A DNA stretch of 64,000 bases from Acidovorax sp. (GTDB lineage: Bacteria > Pseudomonadota > Gammaproteobacteria > Burkholderiales > Burkholderiaceae_C), in NCBI GenBank assembly GCA_031277855.1, contig JAITLO010000028.1, positions 1 to 64,000 on the forward strand, written 5' to 3'. Of this stretch, positions 1 through 9,334 are shown piece after piece (positions within the stretch are counted from its first letter, which is position 1; each line of letters starts with the position of its first letter). Below the pieces are notes generated by a model. It was given only the letters and a program-made list of their open reading frames with translations, was not told where the DNA came from and ran no database searches. The position numbers were made by a program, and so were the translations under genes.

Positions 1-267
<267 letters not shown>

Positions 268-310
268 GCCCTTTTGAGCGCACCGAGCGATAAGAATAAG
301 GTTTGAACGC

Positions 311-1555
311 ATGAGCCGTCGTCGCGTTGTCGTGACCGGCCTGGGTTGCATCAGTCCCGTGGGTAACACGGTGGCTGACGCCTGGGCCAATCTCTTGGCC
401 GGCAAGTCCGGCATTGGCCACATCACCAAGTTTGATGCCACGAATTTTTCGTGCCGCATCGCAGGTGAGGTCAAAGGATTCAATGTGGAGGAATACATGA
501 GCGCCAAGGATGCGCGCTCCATGGACACCTTCATTCACTATGGCATTGCGGCAGCGGAACAAGCTGTGAAGGATGCAGGCCTGCCCACGGGCGAGGCCTT
601 GTCCGACGACCTGTCGACACGCATCGGTTGCGTGATCGGGTCCGGTATCGGGGGCTTGCCCCTGATCGAGAACACGCAGATCGAGCTCTCGAGCCGCGGA
701 CCCCGTCGCATTACCCCATTTTTTGTGCCCGCCTCCATCATCAATATGGTGGCTGGTCACGTTTCCATGCGTTTTGGCTTCAAGGGCCCGAACCTGTCCG
801 TGGTGACAGCCTGCACGACGGGTCTGCACTGCATCGGCGAAGCCGGACGCATGATTGAATACGGCGACGCCGACATCGTCGTCGCCGGTGGCGCAGAGTC
901 CACCGTCTCGCCGCTGGGCGTGGGCGGTTTCGCTGCCATGCGCGCGCTGTCGACCCGCAACGATGACCCCGCGTCCGCCTCCCGCCCCTGGGACAAGGAC
1001 CGCGACGGCTTTGTGCTGGGCGAAGGCGCTGGCGTGCTGGTGCTTGAAGAGTACGAACACGCCAAGGCCCGTGGCGCCAAGATCTACGCCGAACTGGGCG
1101 GCTATGGCATGAGTGCCGATGCCGGCCACATGACCGCGCCCAATATGGACGGCCCACGCCGCGCCATGCTCAACGCCATGCGCAATGCCGGTGTGAACCC
1201 GGATCAGATCAACTATCTGAACGCCCATGGCACCTCCACCCCGCTGGGTGACAAGAACGAAAGCAATGCCATCAAGGCAGCGCTGGGCGATGCCGCCTAC
1301 AAGACCGTGGTCAGCTCCACCAAGTCCATGACGGGCCACCTGCTGGGTGGTGCCGGCGGCGTGGAGAGCGTGTTCACCGTGATGGCCCTGCACGATCAAA
1401 AGATCCCGCCGACCATCAACCTGCTGAACCAGGACCCAGATTGCGATCTGGACTACTGCGCCAATACCGCGCGTGACGCCAAAATCGACGTGGCGCTGAA
1501 GAACAACTTCGGTTTCGGCGGCACGAATGGCTCGCTGATCTTCAAGCGCATCTAA
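311..1555 (+). CDS. fabF: Beta-ketoacyl-ACP synthase II
   Basis: A 414-residue thiolase-fold condensing enzyme that elongates acyl-ACP with malonyl-ACP. The Cys-His-His triad is visible: Cys168 in TACTTG, His306 in NAHGTST and His343 in [10 protein letters not shown]. The glycine-rich C-terminal FGFGGTNG is present. The length is normal for FabF. It follows acpP and ends in a terminator-like hairpin at 1581-1612, so acpP-fabF probably forms one transcript. Confidence 0.98.
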   Translation: MSRRRVVVTGLGCISPVGNTVADAWANLLAGKSGIGHITKFDATNFSCRIAGEVKGFNVEEYMSAKDARSMDTFIHYGIAAAEQAVKDAGLPTGEALSDDLSTRIGCVIGSGIGGLPLIENTQIELSSRGPRRITPFFVPASIINMVAGHVSMRFGFKGPNLSVVTACTTGLHCIGEAGRMIEYGDADIVVAGGAESTVSPLGVGGFAAMRALSTRNDDPASASRPWDKDRDGFVLGEGAGVLVLEEYEHAKARGAKIYAELGGYGMSADAGHMTAPNMDGPRRAMLNAMRNAGVNPDQINYLNAHGTSTPLGDKNESNAIKAALGDAAYKTVVSSTKSMTGHLLGGAGGVESVFTVMALHDQKIPPTINLLNQDPDCDLDYCANTARDAKIDVALKNNFGFGGTNGSLIFKRI

Positions 1556-1580
1556 AGCGATTTTTTCGCTCCCACATAGA

Positions 1581-1612
1581 CCCGCAGGCCTGGTAACAGC
1601 CCTGCGGGTTTT
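1581..1612 (+). terminator. Intrinsic terminator after fabF
   Basis: An 8-bp GC-rich stem (CCCGCAGG paired with CCTGCGGG) with a 12-nt loop, followed by TTTTG. It lies 26 bp after the fabF stop and separates acpP-fabF from the sigma-E cluster. Confidence 0.75.
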
Positions 1613-1643
1613 GTTTGGGCGCTGCATTCGGGCATGGTGGTGC

Positions 1644-2114
1644 ATGGCTTCTTTGCGCTACCAACCACCTGCTGTGCGCTATCCCGCCCCTACGCCGCGC
1701 TGGCCGTTGTGGCTGGGCATGGCTTTGTGGTTGCTGGAGGCCGTTTTGCTGCTGCTGTGGCAGTTGTTGGCCGGGCCTTTGGCTTGGATGGTGGTGTTGC
1801 TGGGCTGGCTGTGCTGGGCTGGGGTGGGTCTTGTGTGGTGGCGCAGCCTGCGCCGTGTCCCTCAGGGAGCGTTGCAGTGGGATGGTGGGGCCTGGTGGTG
1901 GTGGCCGCAGAGCGGCGCCGAGCCCCTTTCGCTGCATGCGGTGCAGGTGCGTCTGGACCTGCAATCGGCCATGTGGATCGCTTGGCAGACCGCAGACGGG
2001 GTCTGGTGGTTCAGCTGGCTGCAGGCCCGCAGTGATGCAGCAATCTGGGGAGATTGGCGGCGTGCTGTATATTCGGCGGCCACCGTGTCTGCCTTTCAGC
2101 AAGAGCGGGTCTGA
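1644..2114 (+). CDS. YgfX/CptA-like membrane protein
   Basis: A 156-residue tryptophan-rich protein. Two hydrophobic helices lie near residues 22-60 (WPLWLGMALWLL and MVVLLGWLCWAGVGLVWW), followed by a basic RSLRR and a soluble tail ending with WRRAVYSA. This two-helix hairpin plus a W..LRRAVY-type tail is typical of YgfX. E. coli YgfX (CptA) is an inner-membrane protein reported to affect MreB/FtsZ and to pair with SdhE. No SdhE-like gene is adjacent. It ends 15 bp before rpoE, so the two are probably co-transcribed. The ATG at 1644 was chosen because in-frame upstream starts overlap the fabF terminator. Family assignment is by pattern only. Confidence 0.65.
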   Translation: MASLRYQPPAVRYPAPTPRWPLWLGMALWLLEAVLLLLWQLLAGPLAWMVVLLGWLCWAGVGLVWWRSLRRVPQGALQWDGGAWWWWPQSGAEPLSLHAVQVRLDLQSAMWIAWQTADGVWWFSWLQARSDAAIWGDWRRAVYSAATVSAFQQERV

Positions 2115-2129
2115 ATCCATCCGCGCTGC

Positions 2130-2762
2130 ATGAGCCCCCATATCGCCCCACCTCCCGCTCCTTCCGATACCGACTTGCAACTGGTGGAGCGCACGGTCGC
2201 AGGCGATCAACGTGCCTACGAGCTGCTGGTGCTCAAGTACCAGCGCCGCATCGAGCGCCTGATTGCCCGCATGGTGCGCGACACGGATTTGGTGCAAGAC
2301 ATTGCCCAAGAGACTTTTTTGCGTGCCTATCGTGCGCTGCACCAATTCCGGGGTGAGGCCCAGTTCTACACCTGGCTGTACCGGATTGCGGTGAATACGG
2401 CCAAGAAGGCACTGCTGGATATGAAGCGCGATCCGGTACTCACCGAAAGCGCTTTGCAAACTGCCAGTGAAGATGATGAAACTTCTCGGCCCGCAAACGA
2501 ACCAATCAATGAGGAAACTCCCGAGACGGTGCTGGCGGCGCAGGAAATTGCCGCCGCTGTGAATGCCGCAATGGAAGCTTTGCCCGAGGATTTGCGCCAG
2601 GCGGTCACGCTGCGCGAGATCGAAGGGCTGAGCTACGAGGAAATTGCCACCGCCATGGAGTGCCCTATCGGAACGGTGCGTTCGCGCATCTTCCGGGCCC
2701 GAGAAGCCATCTCCGCACGCGTCAAACCGCTGCTGGAGCGCCAATCGGGCAAGCGGTGGTAG
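2130..2762 (+). CDS. rpoE: Sigma-E (ECF) RNA polymerase sigma factor
   Basis: A 210-residue ECF sigma factor. Region 2 is visible in LVLKYQRRIERLIARMV and QDIAQETFLRAYRAL, and region 4 in LREIEGLSYEEIATAMEC with IGTVRSRIFRARE. An acidic linker lies between them. It directs transcription of envelope-stress genes when released from RseA. The anti-sigma gene follows 53 bp later, and a target-type promoter precedes mucD at 3693-3720. Confidence 0.96.
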   Translation: MSPHIAPPPAPSDTDLQLVERTVAGDQRAYELLVLKYQRRIERLIARMVRDTDLVQDIAQETFLRAYRALHQFRGEAQFYTWLYRIAVNTAKKALLDMKRDPVLTESALQTASEDDETSRPANEPINEETPETVLAAQEIAAAVNAAMEALPEDLRQAVTLREIEGLSYEEIATAMECPIGTVRSRIFRAREAISARVKPLLERQSGKRW

Positions 2763-2815
2763 GTAAGTGGTGTGGAACGCGGAGCGGGCGCAGGCCCGAT
2801 TGAGCAGGTAACCCC

Positions 2816-3514
2816 ATGACGGATGATCTGAAAAACAAGGAATTGTTGTCGGCCCTGGTCGACGGTGAGCTGCAGGGCGACGAGCTGGCCCAGGCGCTGA
2901 CGTGGGCGCAAGGCCACGAGGGCCATGGCAGCTGGCAGCTCTACCATTTGGTAGGTGATGTGCTGCGCTCGCCCGAGCTGGCCCACCACAGCCAGCACGA
3001 TCTGCTCAGCGGTCTGCGTGCCCAGCTGGCCAAGGAGCCTCCGTTGGCTCTGCAGCCCGCAGAGCTGACGCAGCTGGCTCCCGCGCAGCCTCCGCTGACT
3101 TCGGCACTGGCCGGCCGGGTGGCCGATCCGGTCGCCAATGCCTCGGTCTTCCGCTGGAAGATGGCGGCAGGCGTGGCCTCGGTGGCCGCTGTGGCGGCCC
3201 TGGGCTGGAATCTGGCGGTGGTCCCCGTGGGTCTGGGCAGTCAGGTGGCCCAGGCAGATGGCGGTGCAGCAGTGGTGCCTGCTGCCTCGCAGCCCGGGCA
3301 GACGCCCATGATGTCTGTGCCTCAGGCCGACGGCAGCGTGATTGCGGTAGCCACCGGCAATGGCAACGAGGTTATCTTGCGTGATCCGCGCCTGGACGAG
3401 CTGCTGGCCGCCCACCAGCGTTTTGGCAGCAAGGCCTCGCTGCAAATGCCGGCCGATTTTCTGCGCAATGCCAGCTTTGCCAGCACCCCCATGCCTGCAG
3501 CCAAGCCGCATTGA
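2816..3514 (+). CDS. rseA: Anti-sigma-E factor RseA
   Basis: A 232-residue inner-membrane anti-sigma factor. The N-terminal ELLSALVDGEL is the conserved RseA signature that binds RpoE. A single transmembrane segment (MAAGVASVAAVAALGW) lies around residues 117-135, followed by a periplasmic tail. In the known pathway, stepwise cleavage of RseA releases sigma-E. No rseB/mucB gene follows: a terminator comes next, then mucD. The periplasmic inhibitor is therefore either elsewhere or absent. Confidence 0.92.
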   Translation: MTDDLKNKELLSALVDGELQGDELAQALTWAQGHEGHGSWQLYHLVGDVLRSPELAHHSQHDLLSGLRAQLAKEPPLALQPAELTQLAPAQPPLTSALAGRVADPVANASVFRWKMAAGVASVAAVAALGWNLAVVPVGLGSQVAQADGGAAVVPAASQPGQTPMMSVPQADGSVIAVATGNGNEVILRDPRLDELLAAHQRFGSKASLQMPADFLRNASFASTPMPAAKPH

Positions 3515-3607
3515 GGGGCGAGCTGCTCTCAAGCTGCTCTCTATGGGGGAGCAGCTTCTGCATGAGCGGAGCCAGCCTTGGGGTGAAAACCTGGGAAATT
3601 TCCCTGT

Positions 3608-3634
3608 ATGAGCGCATAAGGCGCTCATTTTTTT
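3608..3634 (+). terminator. Intrinsic terminator after rseA
   Basis: A perfect 8-bp stem ATGAGCGC/GCGCTCAT with a 5-nt loop and six following T residues. It lies about 95 bp after rseA and upstream of the mucD promoter, so the two are separate transcription units. Confidence 0.85.
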
Positions 3635-3692
3635 ACATGCTCATGCTGCCGCAGCGCAGACGCTTGCGTGCATGATGCGAAGTCTGCCGCGT

Positions 3693-3720
3693 GGAACCAA
3701 AACAGCGGCCAGTCTTCTAA
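3693..3720 (+). promoter_or_regulatory. Candidate sigma-E promoter of mucD
   Basis: The sequence is GGAACCA, then 16 bp, then TCTAA. It fits the known sigma-E pattern GGAACTT-N16-TCTGA with a perfect GGAAC core. The predicted start near 3726 leaves a leader of about 30 nt before the mucD start. The call is from consensus matching only, but the position between terminator and protease gene fits sigma-E control. Confidence 0.6.
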
Positions 3721-3755
3721 GCACCCAGTTACAAGACCGATTGGAAAGGATGAAG

Positions 3756-5267
3756 ATGCCTGCACAACGCAAAACCCTGCAGTCCCTGGGTGTGGCCGCC
3801 TTGATTGCGGCTGCCACCGCTGGCGGCGCAGCCTGGACCCTGCCGGTGGCGCAGGCCCAGGTCGCTGGCAGTGCGCCGGCTGCGACCCAGCCTGCTGCTG
3901 CACCGCTGGTGAGCGGTTTGCCCGATTTCACCGCCCTGGTGGACAAGGTCGGCCCCTCGGTGGCGAATATCCGCACTACCGAAAAAGTGAGCAAGAACAG
4001 CGGTGCGGCGTTGGGCATGGACGAAGACATGCTGGAGTTCTTCCGCCGCTTTGGTCTGCCTGTACCCAATATTCCCAAGCAGCAGCGCCCCGGCCAGGGC
4101 GAAGGTGATGACGAGTCCCAGCCCAGCGGCGTGGGCTCGGGCTTTATCCTCACGCCCGATGGCTATGTGATGACCAATGCCCATGTGGTCGAAGGTGCGG
4201 ACGAGGTCATCGTCACCCTGACCGACAAGCGCGAGTTCAAGGCCAAGATCATCGGCAGCGACAAGCGCACCGATGTGGCCGTGGTCAAGATCGACGCCAA
4301 GGGCCTGCCGGCCGTGAAGATTGGCGATGTCAGCAAGCTCAAGGTGGGCGAGTGGGTGATGGCCATTGGCTCGCCCTTTGGCCTCGATAACTCGGTCACG
4401 GCCGGCATTGTCTCGGCCAAGCAGCGCGACACCGGTGACTACCTGCCCTTTATCCAGACCGATGTGGCCATCAACCCCGGCAACTCGGGCGGCCCGCTGA
4501 TCAATCTGCGTGGCGAGGTGGTGGGCATCAACAGCCAGATCTACTCGCGCTCGGGTGGCTTCATGGGCATCAGCTTTGCGATCCCCATTGACGAGGCCGT
4601 GCGCGTCAGCGACCAGCTGCGCGCCACCGGCAAGGTCACGCGCGGGCGCATCGGCGTGCAGATCGGCCCGGTGTCCAAGGACGTGGCCGAATCCATAGGC
4701 CTGGGCAAGCCGCGCGGGGCGCTGGTGTCTGCCATCGAGCCGGGCTCTCCTGCCGCCAAGGCCGGGGTGGAAGCGGGTGATGTGATCATCAAATACAACG
4801 GCACCGATATCGACAAGGTCTCCGACCTGCCGCGCCTGGTGGGCAATACCAAGCCCGGCAGCAAGGGCACGCTCACGGTGTTCCGCCGTGGTGCCACCAA
4901 GGATTTGAGCATCACCATTGCCGAGGTCGAGCCCGATGATGCCGTCGCCGCCCGCAAAAAGGGCGGTGATGGTGCTGCAGCCACGGCCAGTGCCAAGTCG
5001 CTGGGCTTGGTGGTGACCGATCTGAACGCCGCCCAGAAAAAAGAGCTGAACCTCAAGGGCGGGGTGCGCATTGTCAGCGCGGCTGACGCCGCAGCCCGTG
5101 CCGGCCTGCGCGAGGGCGATGTGGTGCTGGCCGTGGCCAATACCGAGGTTGCCGACGTCAAGGACTTTGAGGCCGCCCTGGCCAAGGCCGACAAGCGCAA
5201 GCCCGTGAACATGCTAGTGCGCCGTGGCGAATGGGCCCAGTACGTGCTGGTACGCCCCGCGCCTTAA
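3756..5267 (+). CDS. mucD: DegP/MucD family periplasmic serine protease
   Basis: A 503-residue HtrA-family protease/chaperone that degrades misfolded periplasmic proteins. A signal peptide with a likely cut after AQA (near residue 35) precedes a trypsin-like domain with His143 (NAHVVEG), Asp173 (TDVAVV) and Ser244 (GNSGGP). Two PDZ domains follow. The start at 3756 has GGAAAGGA at 5-nt spacing. An in-frame ATG at 3750 overlaps that site and is less likely. It follows rpoE-rseA and carries its own sigma-E-like promoter. Confidence 0.93.
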   Translation: MPAQRKTLQSLGVAALIAAATAGGAAWTLPVAQAQVAGSAPAATQPAAAPLVSGLPDFTALVDKVGPSVANIRTTEKVSKNSGAALGMDEDMLEFFRRFGLPVPNIPKQQRPGQGEGDDESQPSGVGSGFILTPDGYVMTNAHVVEGADEVIVTLTDKREFKAKIIGSDKRTDVAVVKIDAKGLPAVKIGDVSKLKVGEWVMAIGSPFGLDNSVTAGIVSAKQRDTGDYLPFIQTDVAINPGNSGGPLINLRGEVVGINSQIYSRSGGFMGISFAIPIDEAVRVSDQLRATGKVTRGRIGVQIGPVSKDVAESIGLGKPRGALVSAIEPGSPAAKAGVEAGDVIIKYNGTDIDKVSDLPRLVGNTKPGSKGTLTVFRRGATKDLSITIAEVEPDDAVAARKKGGDGAAATASAKSLGLVVTDLNAAQKKELNLKGGVRIVSAADAAARAGLREGDVVLAVANTEVADVKDFEAALAKADKRKPVNMLVRRGEWAQYVLVRPAP

Positions 5268-5696
5268 AGGCCTGGAATCTCCCTTCCGGCCGTAGCGGCA
5301 GCGATGCCGCGCCGGCTGGCGGGGGAATGCCGGCCACGCTGTAGGACAGGCTTAGGTAGAATCCCCTTTTATCCTGTGCTCTTGCACCATGGCAAGCAGG
5401 TGCTTGCTGCGGTGCCAGGAGCTAAGGGGCTTTGCTGAAAGCGATTTTTCGCTGAATCGCATCTGTGGATAAGCTGTGGTTAAATGATTTTGTCGACCTC
5501 GGGGTAAGACCCTGGCGGCAAAAAAACGGTGCTTTTGCGCAGGCCTTTTGCCTACAATCAGCAGCCCAACCATCGCAGTTGCCAAAGATTGTTGGTTCAG
5601 GGCGCGTCACTGCAGACGCGCCCTTTTTTCATGCCCTGCCATGCCCCGCTCATGCCTTGAAAAAGGCACATTCCTCTCACCAGACGCTTTTCGTTG
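5268..5696 (+). other. mucD-lepA intergenic region (429 bp)
   Basis: No protein gene is supported here. The region contains GC-rich dyads just after mucD, a perfect DnaA-box sequence TGTGGATAA at 5464-5472 with a one-mismatch copy TGTGGTTAA 11 bp further on (5475-5483), a TACAAT -10-like hexamer at 5553-5558, and a strong terminator at 5600-5629. The lepA start follows 67 bp after the terminator. Confidence 0.6.
5565..5629 (+). ncRNA. Candidate small RNA or attenuated lepA leader
   Basis: A TACAAT hexamer at 5553-5558 would start a transcript near 5565. The stretch can form a first weak stem (AACCA with TGGTT) and then a perfect 9-bp hairpin (GGGCGCGTC/GACGCGCCC, 6-nt loop) followed by six T residues at 5624-5629. 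The product would be about 65 nt. No convincing -35 element was found. It could be a free small RNA, or a premature terminator in the lepA 5' leader. The terminator is well supported; the RNA is inference. Confidence 0.35.
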
Positions 5697-7505
5697 ATGA
5701 AGCACATCAGAAATTTTTCCATCATTGCGCATATTGACCACGGCAAATCCACGCTGGCGGACCGACTGATCCAGCGTTGTGGCGGTCTCGCTGAGCGCCA
5801 GATGGAGGCCCAGGTGCTCGACTCGATGGACATCGAGAAAGAGCGTGGCATCACCATCAAGGCGCAGACTGCGGCGCTGCAGTACAAGGCCAAGGACGGC
5901 CAGGTCTACAACCTCAACCTGATCGACACCCCGGGCCACGTGGACTTCTCGTATGAAGTCTCGCGTTCACTGTCCGCTTGCGAAGGCGCTTTGCTGGTGG
6001 TGGACGCCTCCCAGGGCGTGGAAGCCCAGACCGTGGCCAACTGCTACACCGCCCTGGACCTGGGCGTGGAAGTGTTTGCCGTGCTGAACAAAATGGATCT
6101 GCCCAACGCCGATCCGGACAACGCCAAGGCCGAGATCGAAGACGTGATCGGCATTGATGCCAGCGACGCCATTCCCTGCTCGGCCAAGACCGGCATGGGC
6201 ATCGACGACATCCTGGAAGCCATTGTGGCCAAGGTGCCGGCGCCCACGGGCAATCTGGATGCACCGCTGCGCGCCATGATCGTGGACAGCTGGTTCGACC
6301 CCTATGTGGGCGTTGTGATGCTGGTGCGCGTGGTGGACGGTCAGCTGAAAAAGGGCGAGCGCTTCAAGATGATGGCCACGGGCGCAGCCTATGAGGCTAA
6401 CAACGTCGGCGTGTTCACCCCCGCCAACGAGCCGCGCGACGCGCTCAAGGCCGGTGAAGTGGGCTACATCATTGCCGGCATCAAGGAGCTCAAGGCTGCC
6501 AAGGTGGGTGACACCATCACCCTGGAAAAAAAGCTGCCCAACAACCTGGGCCCGGCCGAAAAAGCCCTGCCTGGCTTCAAGGAAGTCAAACCCCAGGTGT
6601 TCGCAGGGCTCTATCCCACCGAAGCCAGCGAATACGACCAGTTGCGCGATGCCTTGGAAAAGCTGCAGCTCAATGACGCGGCTCTGCAGTACGAGCCCGA
6701 AGTCTCCCAGGCCCTGGGCTTTGGCTTTCGCTGCGGCTTCCTGGGCTTGCTGCACATGGAAATCGTGCAGGAGCGTCTGGAGCGCGAATTCGACCAGGAC
6801 TTGATCACCACCGCGCCCAGCGTGGTCTATCAGGTGGTCAAGGCCGATGGTGAGGTCATCGACGTGGAAAACCCCTCCAAGATGCCCGACCAGGGTCGTC
6901 TGGAAGAAGTCCGCGAGCCCATCGTCACCGTGCACCTGTACATGCCCCAGGACTATGTGGGCCCGGTGATGACGCTGGCCAACCAAAAGCGTGGCGTGCA
7001 AAAGAACATGGCCTACCACGGCCGCCAGGTCATGCTGACCTATGAGATGCCGCTGGGTGAAATCGTGCTGGACTTCTTTGACAAGCTCAAGAGCGTCTCG
7101 CGCGGCTACGCCTCCATGGACTACGAGTTCCTGGAATACCGCGCCTCCGACGTGGTCAAGGTCGACATCTTGCTCAATGGCGAGAAGGTGGATGCCCTGT
7201 CCATCATCGTTCACCGCTCGCAGGCCACCTTCCGCGGCCGCGCCGTGGTAGCCAAGATGCGCGAGATCATCAGCCGCCAGATGTTCGATGTGGCCATCCA
7301 GGCCGCCATCGGCGCCAACATCATTGCGCGTGAAACCGTCAAGGCCATGCGCAAAAACGTGCTGGCCAAATGCTATGGCGGCGACGTCAGCCGCAAGCGC
7401 AAGCTGCTGGAAAAGCAAAAGGCCGGCAAGAAGCGCATGAAGCAAATTGGTTCGGTCGAAGTGCCGCAGGAAGCCTTCCTGGCCATCTTGCAAGTGGAGG
7501 ATTGA
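5697..7505 (+). CDS. lepA: Elongation factor 4 (LepA GTPase)
   Basis: A 602-residue translational GTPase that acts on stalled or mis-translocated ribosomes. G1 AHIDHGKST, the G2 region [10 protein letters not shown]3 DTPGH and G4 NKMD are all visible, with the EF-G-like domains and the LepA-specific C-terminus ([20 protein letters not shown]). The ATG at 5697 gives the canonical [12 protein letters not shown] start. A TTG one codon earlier is ignored. Its stop overlaps the lepB start by 1 bp (TGATG), implying translational coupling. Confidence 0.97.
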   Translation: MKHIRNFSIIAHIDHGKSTLADRLIQRCGGLAERQMEAQVLDSMDIEKERGITIKAQTAALQYKAKDGQVYNLNLIDTPGHVDFSYEVSRSLSACEGALLVVDASQGVEAQTVANCYTALDLGVEVFAVLNKMDLPNADPDNAKAEIEDVIGIDASDAIPCSAKTGMGIDDILEAIVAKVPAPTGNLDAPLRAMIVDSWFDPYVGVVMLVRVVDGQLKKGERFKMMATGAAYEANNVGVFTPANEPRDALKAGEVGYIIAGIKELKAAKVGDTITLEKKLPNNLGPAEKALPGFKEVKPQVFAGLYPTEASEYDQLRDALEKLQLNDAALQYEPEVSQALGFGFRCGFLGLLHMEIVQERLEREFDQDLITTAPSVVYQVVKADGEVIDVENPSKMPDQGRLEEVREPIVTVHLYMPQDYVGPVMTLANQKRGVQKNMAYHGRQVMLTYEMPLGEIVLDFFDKLKSVSRGYASMDYEFLEYRASDVVKVDILLNGEKVDALSIIVHRSQATFRGRAVVAKMREIISRQMFDVAIQAAIGANIIARETVKAMRKNVLAKCYGGDVSRKRKLLEKQKAGKKRMKQIGSVEVPQEAFLAILQVED

Positions 7506-8479
7506 TGCAAGCCATGCAATGGATTACGGCCGCCGTGCTGGCGGCCTTCGTGGGCTATGTGGGCGCCTGGTATACCGGTGCCATCGAAGGCAATTTCGCC
7601 CTGCTGATGCTGGTGGCCACCCTGGTCACAGGCGCTTATTGGCTGGCGGAGCGCCTGTACTTCTGGCCGCGCCGCAAGCAAACCGCCCAGGCCCTGGCCG
7701 AGGCCGCCGACGCGCGCCGCGCCGAGCTGGACCGCATGGGCATTGCCAAGGTCGATGTGGATACCACCGAGGGCCAGCAAAAAGCCCTGGCCCAGCCCTG
7801 GTGGCTGGACTGGACGGCGGGCCTGTTCCCGGTGATCGCCGTGGTCTTTGTGCTGCGCTCGTTTTTGTTCGAGCCCTTCAAGATTCCCTCGGGCTCCATG
7901 ATTCCCACGCTGCTGGTGGGCGATCTGATCCTGGTGAACAAATTCACCTATGGCGTGCGCCTGCCCGTGATCAACAAAAAGATCACCGAAGGCTCGCCCG
8001 TGCAGCGCGGTGATGTGATGGTGTTCCGCTACCCGCCCCAGCCCAGCCTGGACTACATCAAGCGTGTGGTGGGCGTGCCCGGCGACACCGTGGCCTATCT
8101 GAACAAGCGCCTGACCATCAACGGCCAGCCCGTGGAAACCAAGGAACTGCCGGACTTCTTCGATGAAGACGCCATGCGCTACTTCAACCAGTACGAAGAG
8201 ACCCTGGGCCTGTCCCCGCACCGATTGCTCAACACCCAGGGTGTGCCGGCCTTTGTGCAGGGCGCCAGCAACTATGCCTACCGCGACAACTGCACCTACA
8301 GTGTCGAAGGCGTGACCTGCAAGGTGCCCGAAGGCCATTACTTTGTCATGGGCGATAACCGCGACAACTCGCTGGACTCGCGCTACTGGGGTTTTGTGCC
8401 GGACGAAAACATCGTGGGCAAGGCCTTTTTTGTCTGGATGAACTTCGGCAACTTCAAACGCATTGGCGCTTTCAACTAA
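7505..8479 (+). CDS. lepB: Signal peptidase I
   Basis: A 324-residue inner-membrane protease that removes signal peptides from secreted preproteins. Two N-terminal hydrophobic segments (about residues 5-22 and 29-46) and a third around 104-118 precede the catalytic region. Ser131 lies in PSGSMIPTL and Lys186 in YIKRVVG. The C-terminal GDNRDNSLDSRYWG signature is present. The ATG overlaps the lepA stop by one base. A terminator follows at 8497-8542. Confidence 0.97.
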   Translation: MQAMQWITAAVLAAFVGYVGAWYTGAIEGNFALLMLVATLVTGAYWLAERLYFWPRRKQTAQALAEAADARRAELDRMGIAKVDVDTTEGQQKALAQPWWLDWTAGLFPVIAVVFVLRSFLFEPFKIPSGSMIPTLLVGDLILVNKFTYGVRLPVINKKITEGSPVQRGDVMVFRYPPQPSLDYIKRVVGVPGDTVAYLNKRLTINGQPVETKELPDFFDEDAMRYFNQYEETLGLSPHRLLNTQGVPAFVQGASNYAYRDNCTYSVEGVTCKVPEGHYFVMGDNRDNSLDSRYWGFVPDENIVGKAFFVWMNFGNFKRIGAFN

Positions 8480-8496
8480 ACGCCAGCACCCACAAG

Positions 8497-8542
8497 CCGG
8501 CACGGCTCGCCCCCTGCGGGGTGATCGCTGTGCCGGTTTTTT
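8497..8542 (+). terminator. Terminator after lepB
   Basis: An outer stem CCGGCAC/GTGCCGG encloses an inner GC hairpin (CCCC/GGGG) and is followed by six T residues. It lies 18 bp after the lepB stop. Confidence 0.75.
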
Positions 8543-8650
8543 GCGTTTGGCGGACAATGTGGGCCTTGTGGTCGCCAGACCATCGCTGACAGGCCCGGCC
8601 TGTTTTTGTTTACCGAATTCCCCCTCCTTGTTTTTCTAGGTTTTTTCTAG

Positions 8651-9334
8651 GTGCTACCTGGTCTTCTTGCTCTGCAGCAGCGTCTGCAGCACACATTTTC
8701 CGAACCCGCCTTGTTGCAACGTGCGCTGACGCACCGCAGCTTTTCGGCCGACAACAACGAGCGCCTGGAGTTCCTGGGTGACTCGGTGCTGAGTCTGGCC
8801 GTCTCCACCTTGCTGTTCCAGCGTCTGAAGTCGTTGCCCGAGGGCGATCTCTCGCGCGTGCGCGCCAACCTGGTCAAGGAAGGCACGCTGCACCAGATCG
8901 CGCTGAAGCTGGAATTGCCCGGCCTGCTGCGCCTGGGTGAAGGCGAATCCAAATCCGGCGGCAAGCAGCGTCCCTCCATACTGGCCGATGCGGTGGAAGC
9001 ACTGATCGGCGCGGTGTATCTGGATGCAGACTATCTGCAGGCAGAGCGCCTGGTGCACCACCTCTACGAAGGGGTGGACATCAACCCGCAAATGCGTGCG
9101 GTGCAAAAAGACCCCAAGACCGCACTGCAGGAATGGCTGCAAGGCCGTCGCATGCAGCTGCCGCAGTACAAAGTGGCTGCGATCACCGGGGCCGCGCATT
9201 TGCAAACCTTTGAGGTGGAATGTTCCATTGCGGAACTGCACCTCCATGCCAACGGCAACGGCGCTTCGCGCCGTGCTGCGGAGCAGGCGGCAGCCGCTGC
9301 CTTGCTCGATCAACTGAAAGCGAAACATCCATGA
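8651..9334 (+). CDS. rnc: Ribonuclease III
   Basis: A 227-residue dsRNA endonuclease that processes rRNA precursors and structured mRNAs. The signature [11 protein letters not shown], the second acidic cluster [14 protein letters not shown] and a C-terminal double-stranded RNA-binding domain (ending with an alanine-rich [11 protein letters not shown] helix) are visible. The likely start is GTG 8651. The stop overlaps the era start by 4 bp (ATGA), the conserved rnc-era coupling. Confidence 0.96.
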   Translation: MLPGLLALQQRLQHTFSEPALLQRALTHRSFSADNNERLEFLGDSVLSLAVSTLLFQRLKSLPEGDLSRVRANLVKEGTLHQIALKLELPGLLRLGEGESKSGGKQRPSILADAVEALIGAVYLDADYLQAERLVHHLYEGVDINPQMRAVQKDPKTALQEWLQGRRMQLPQYKVAAITGAAHLQTFEVECSIAELHLHANGNGASRRAAEQAAAAALLDQLKAKHP

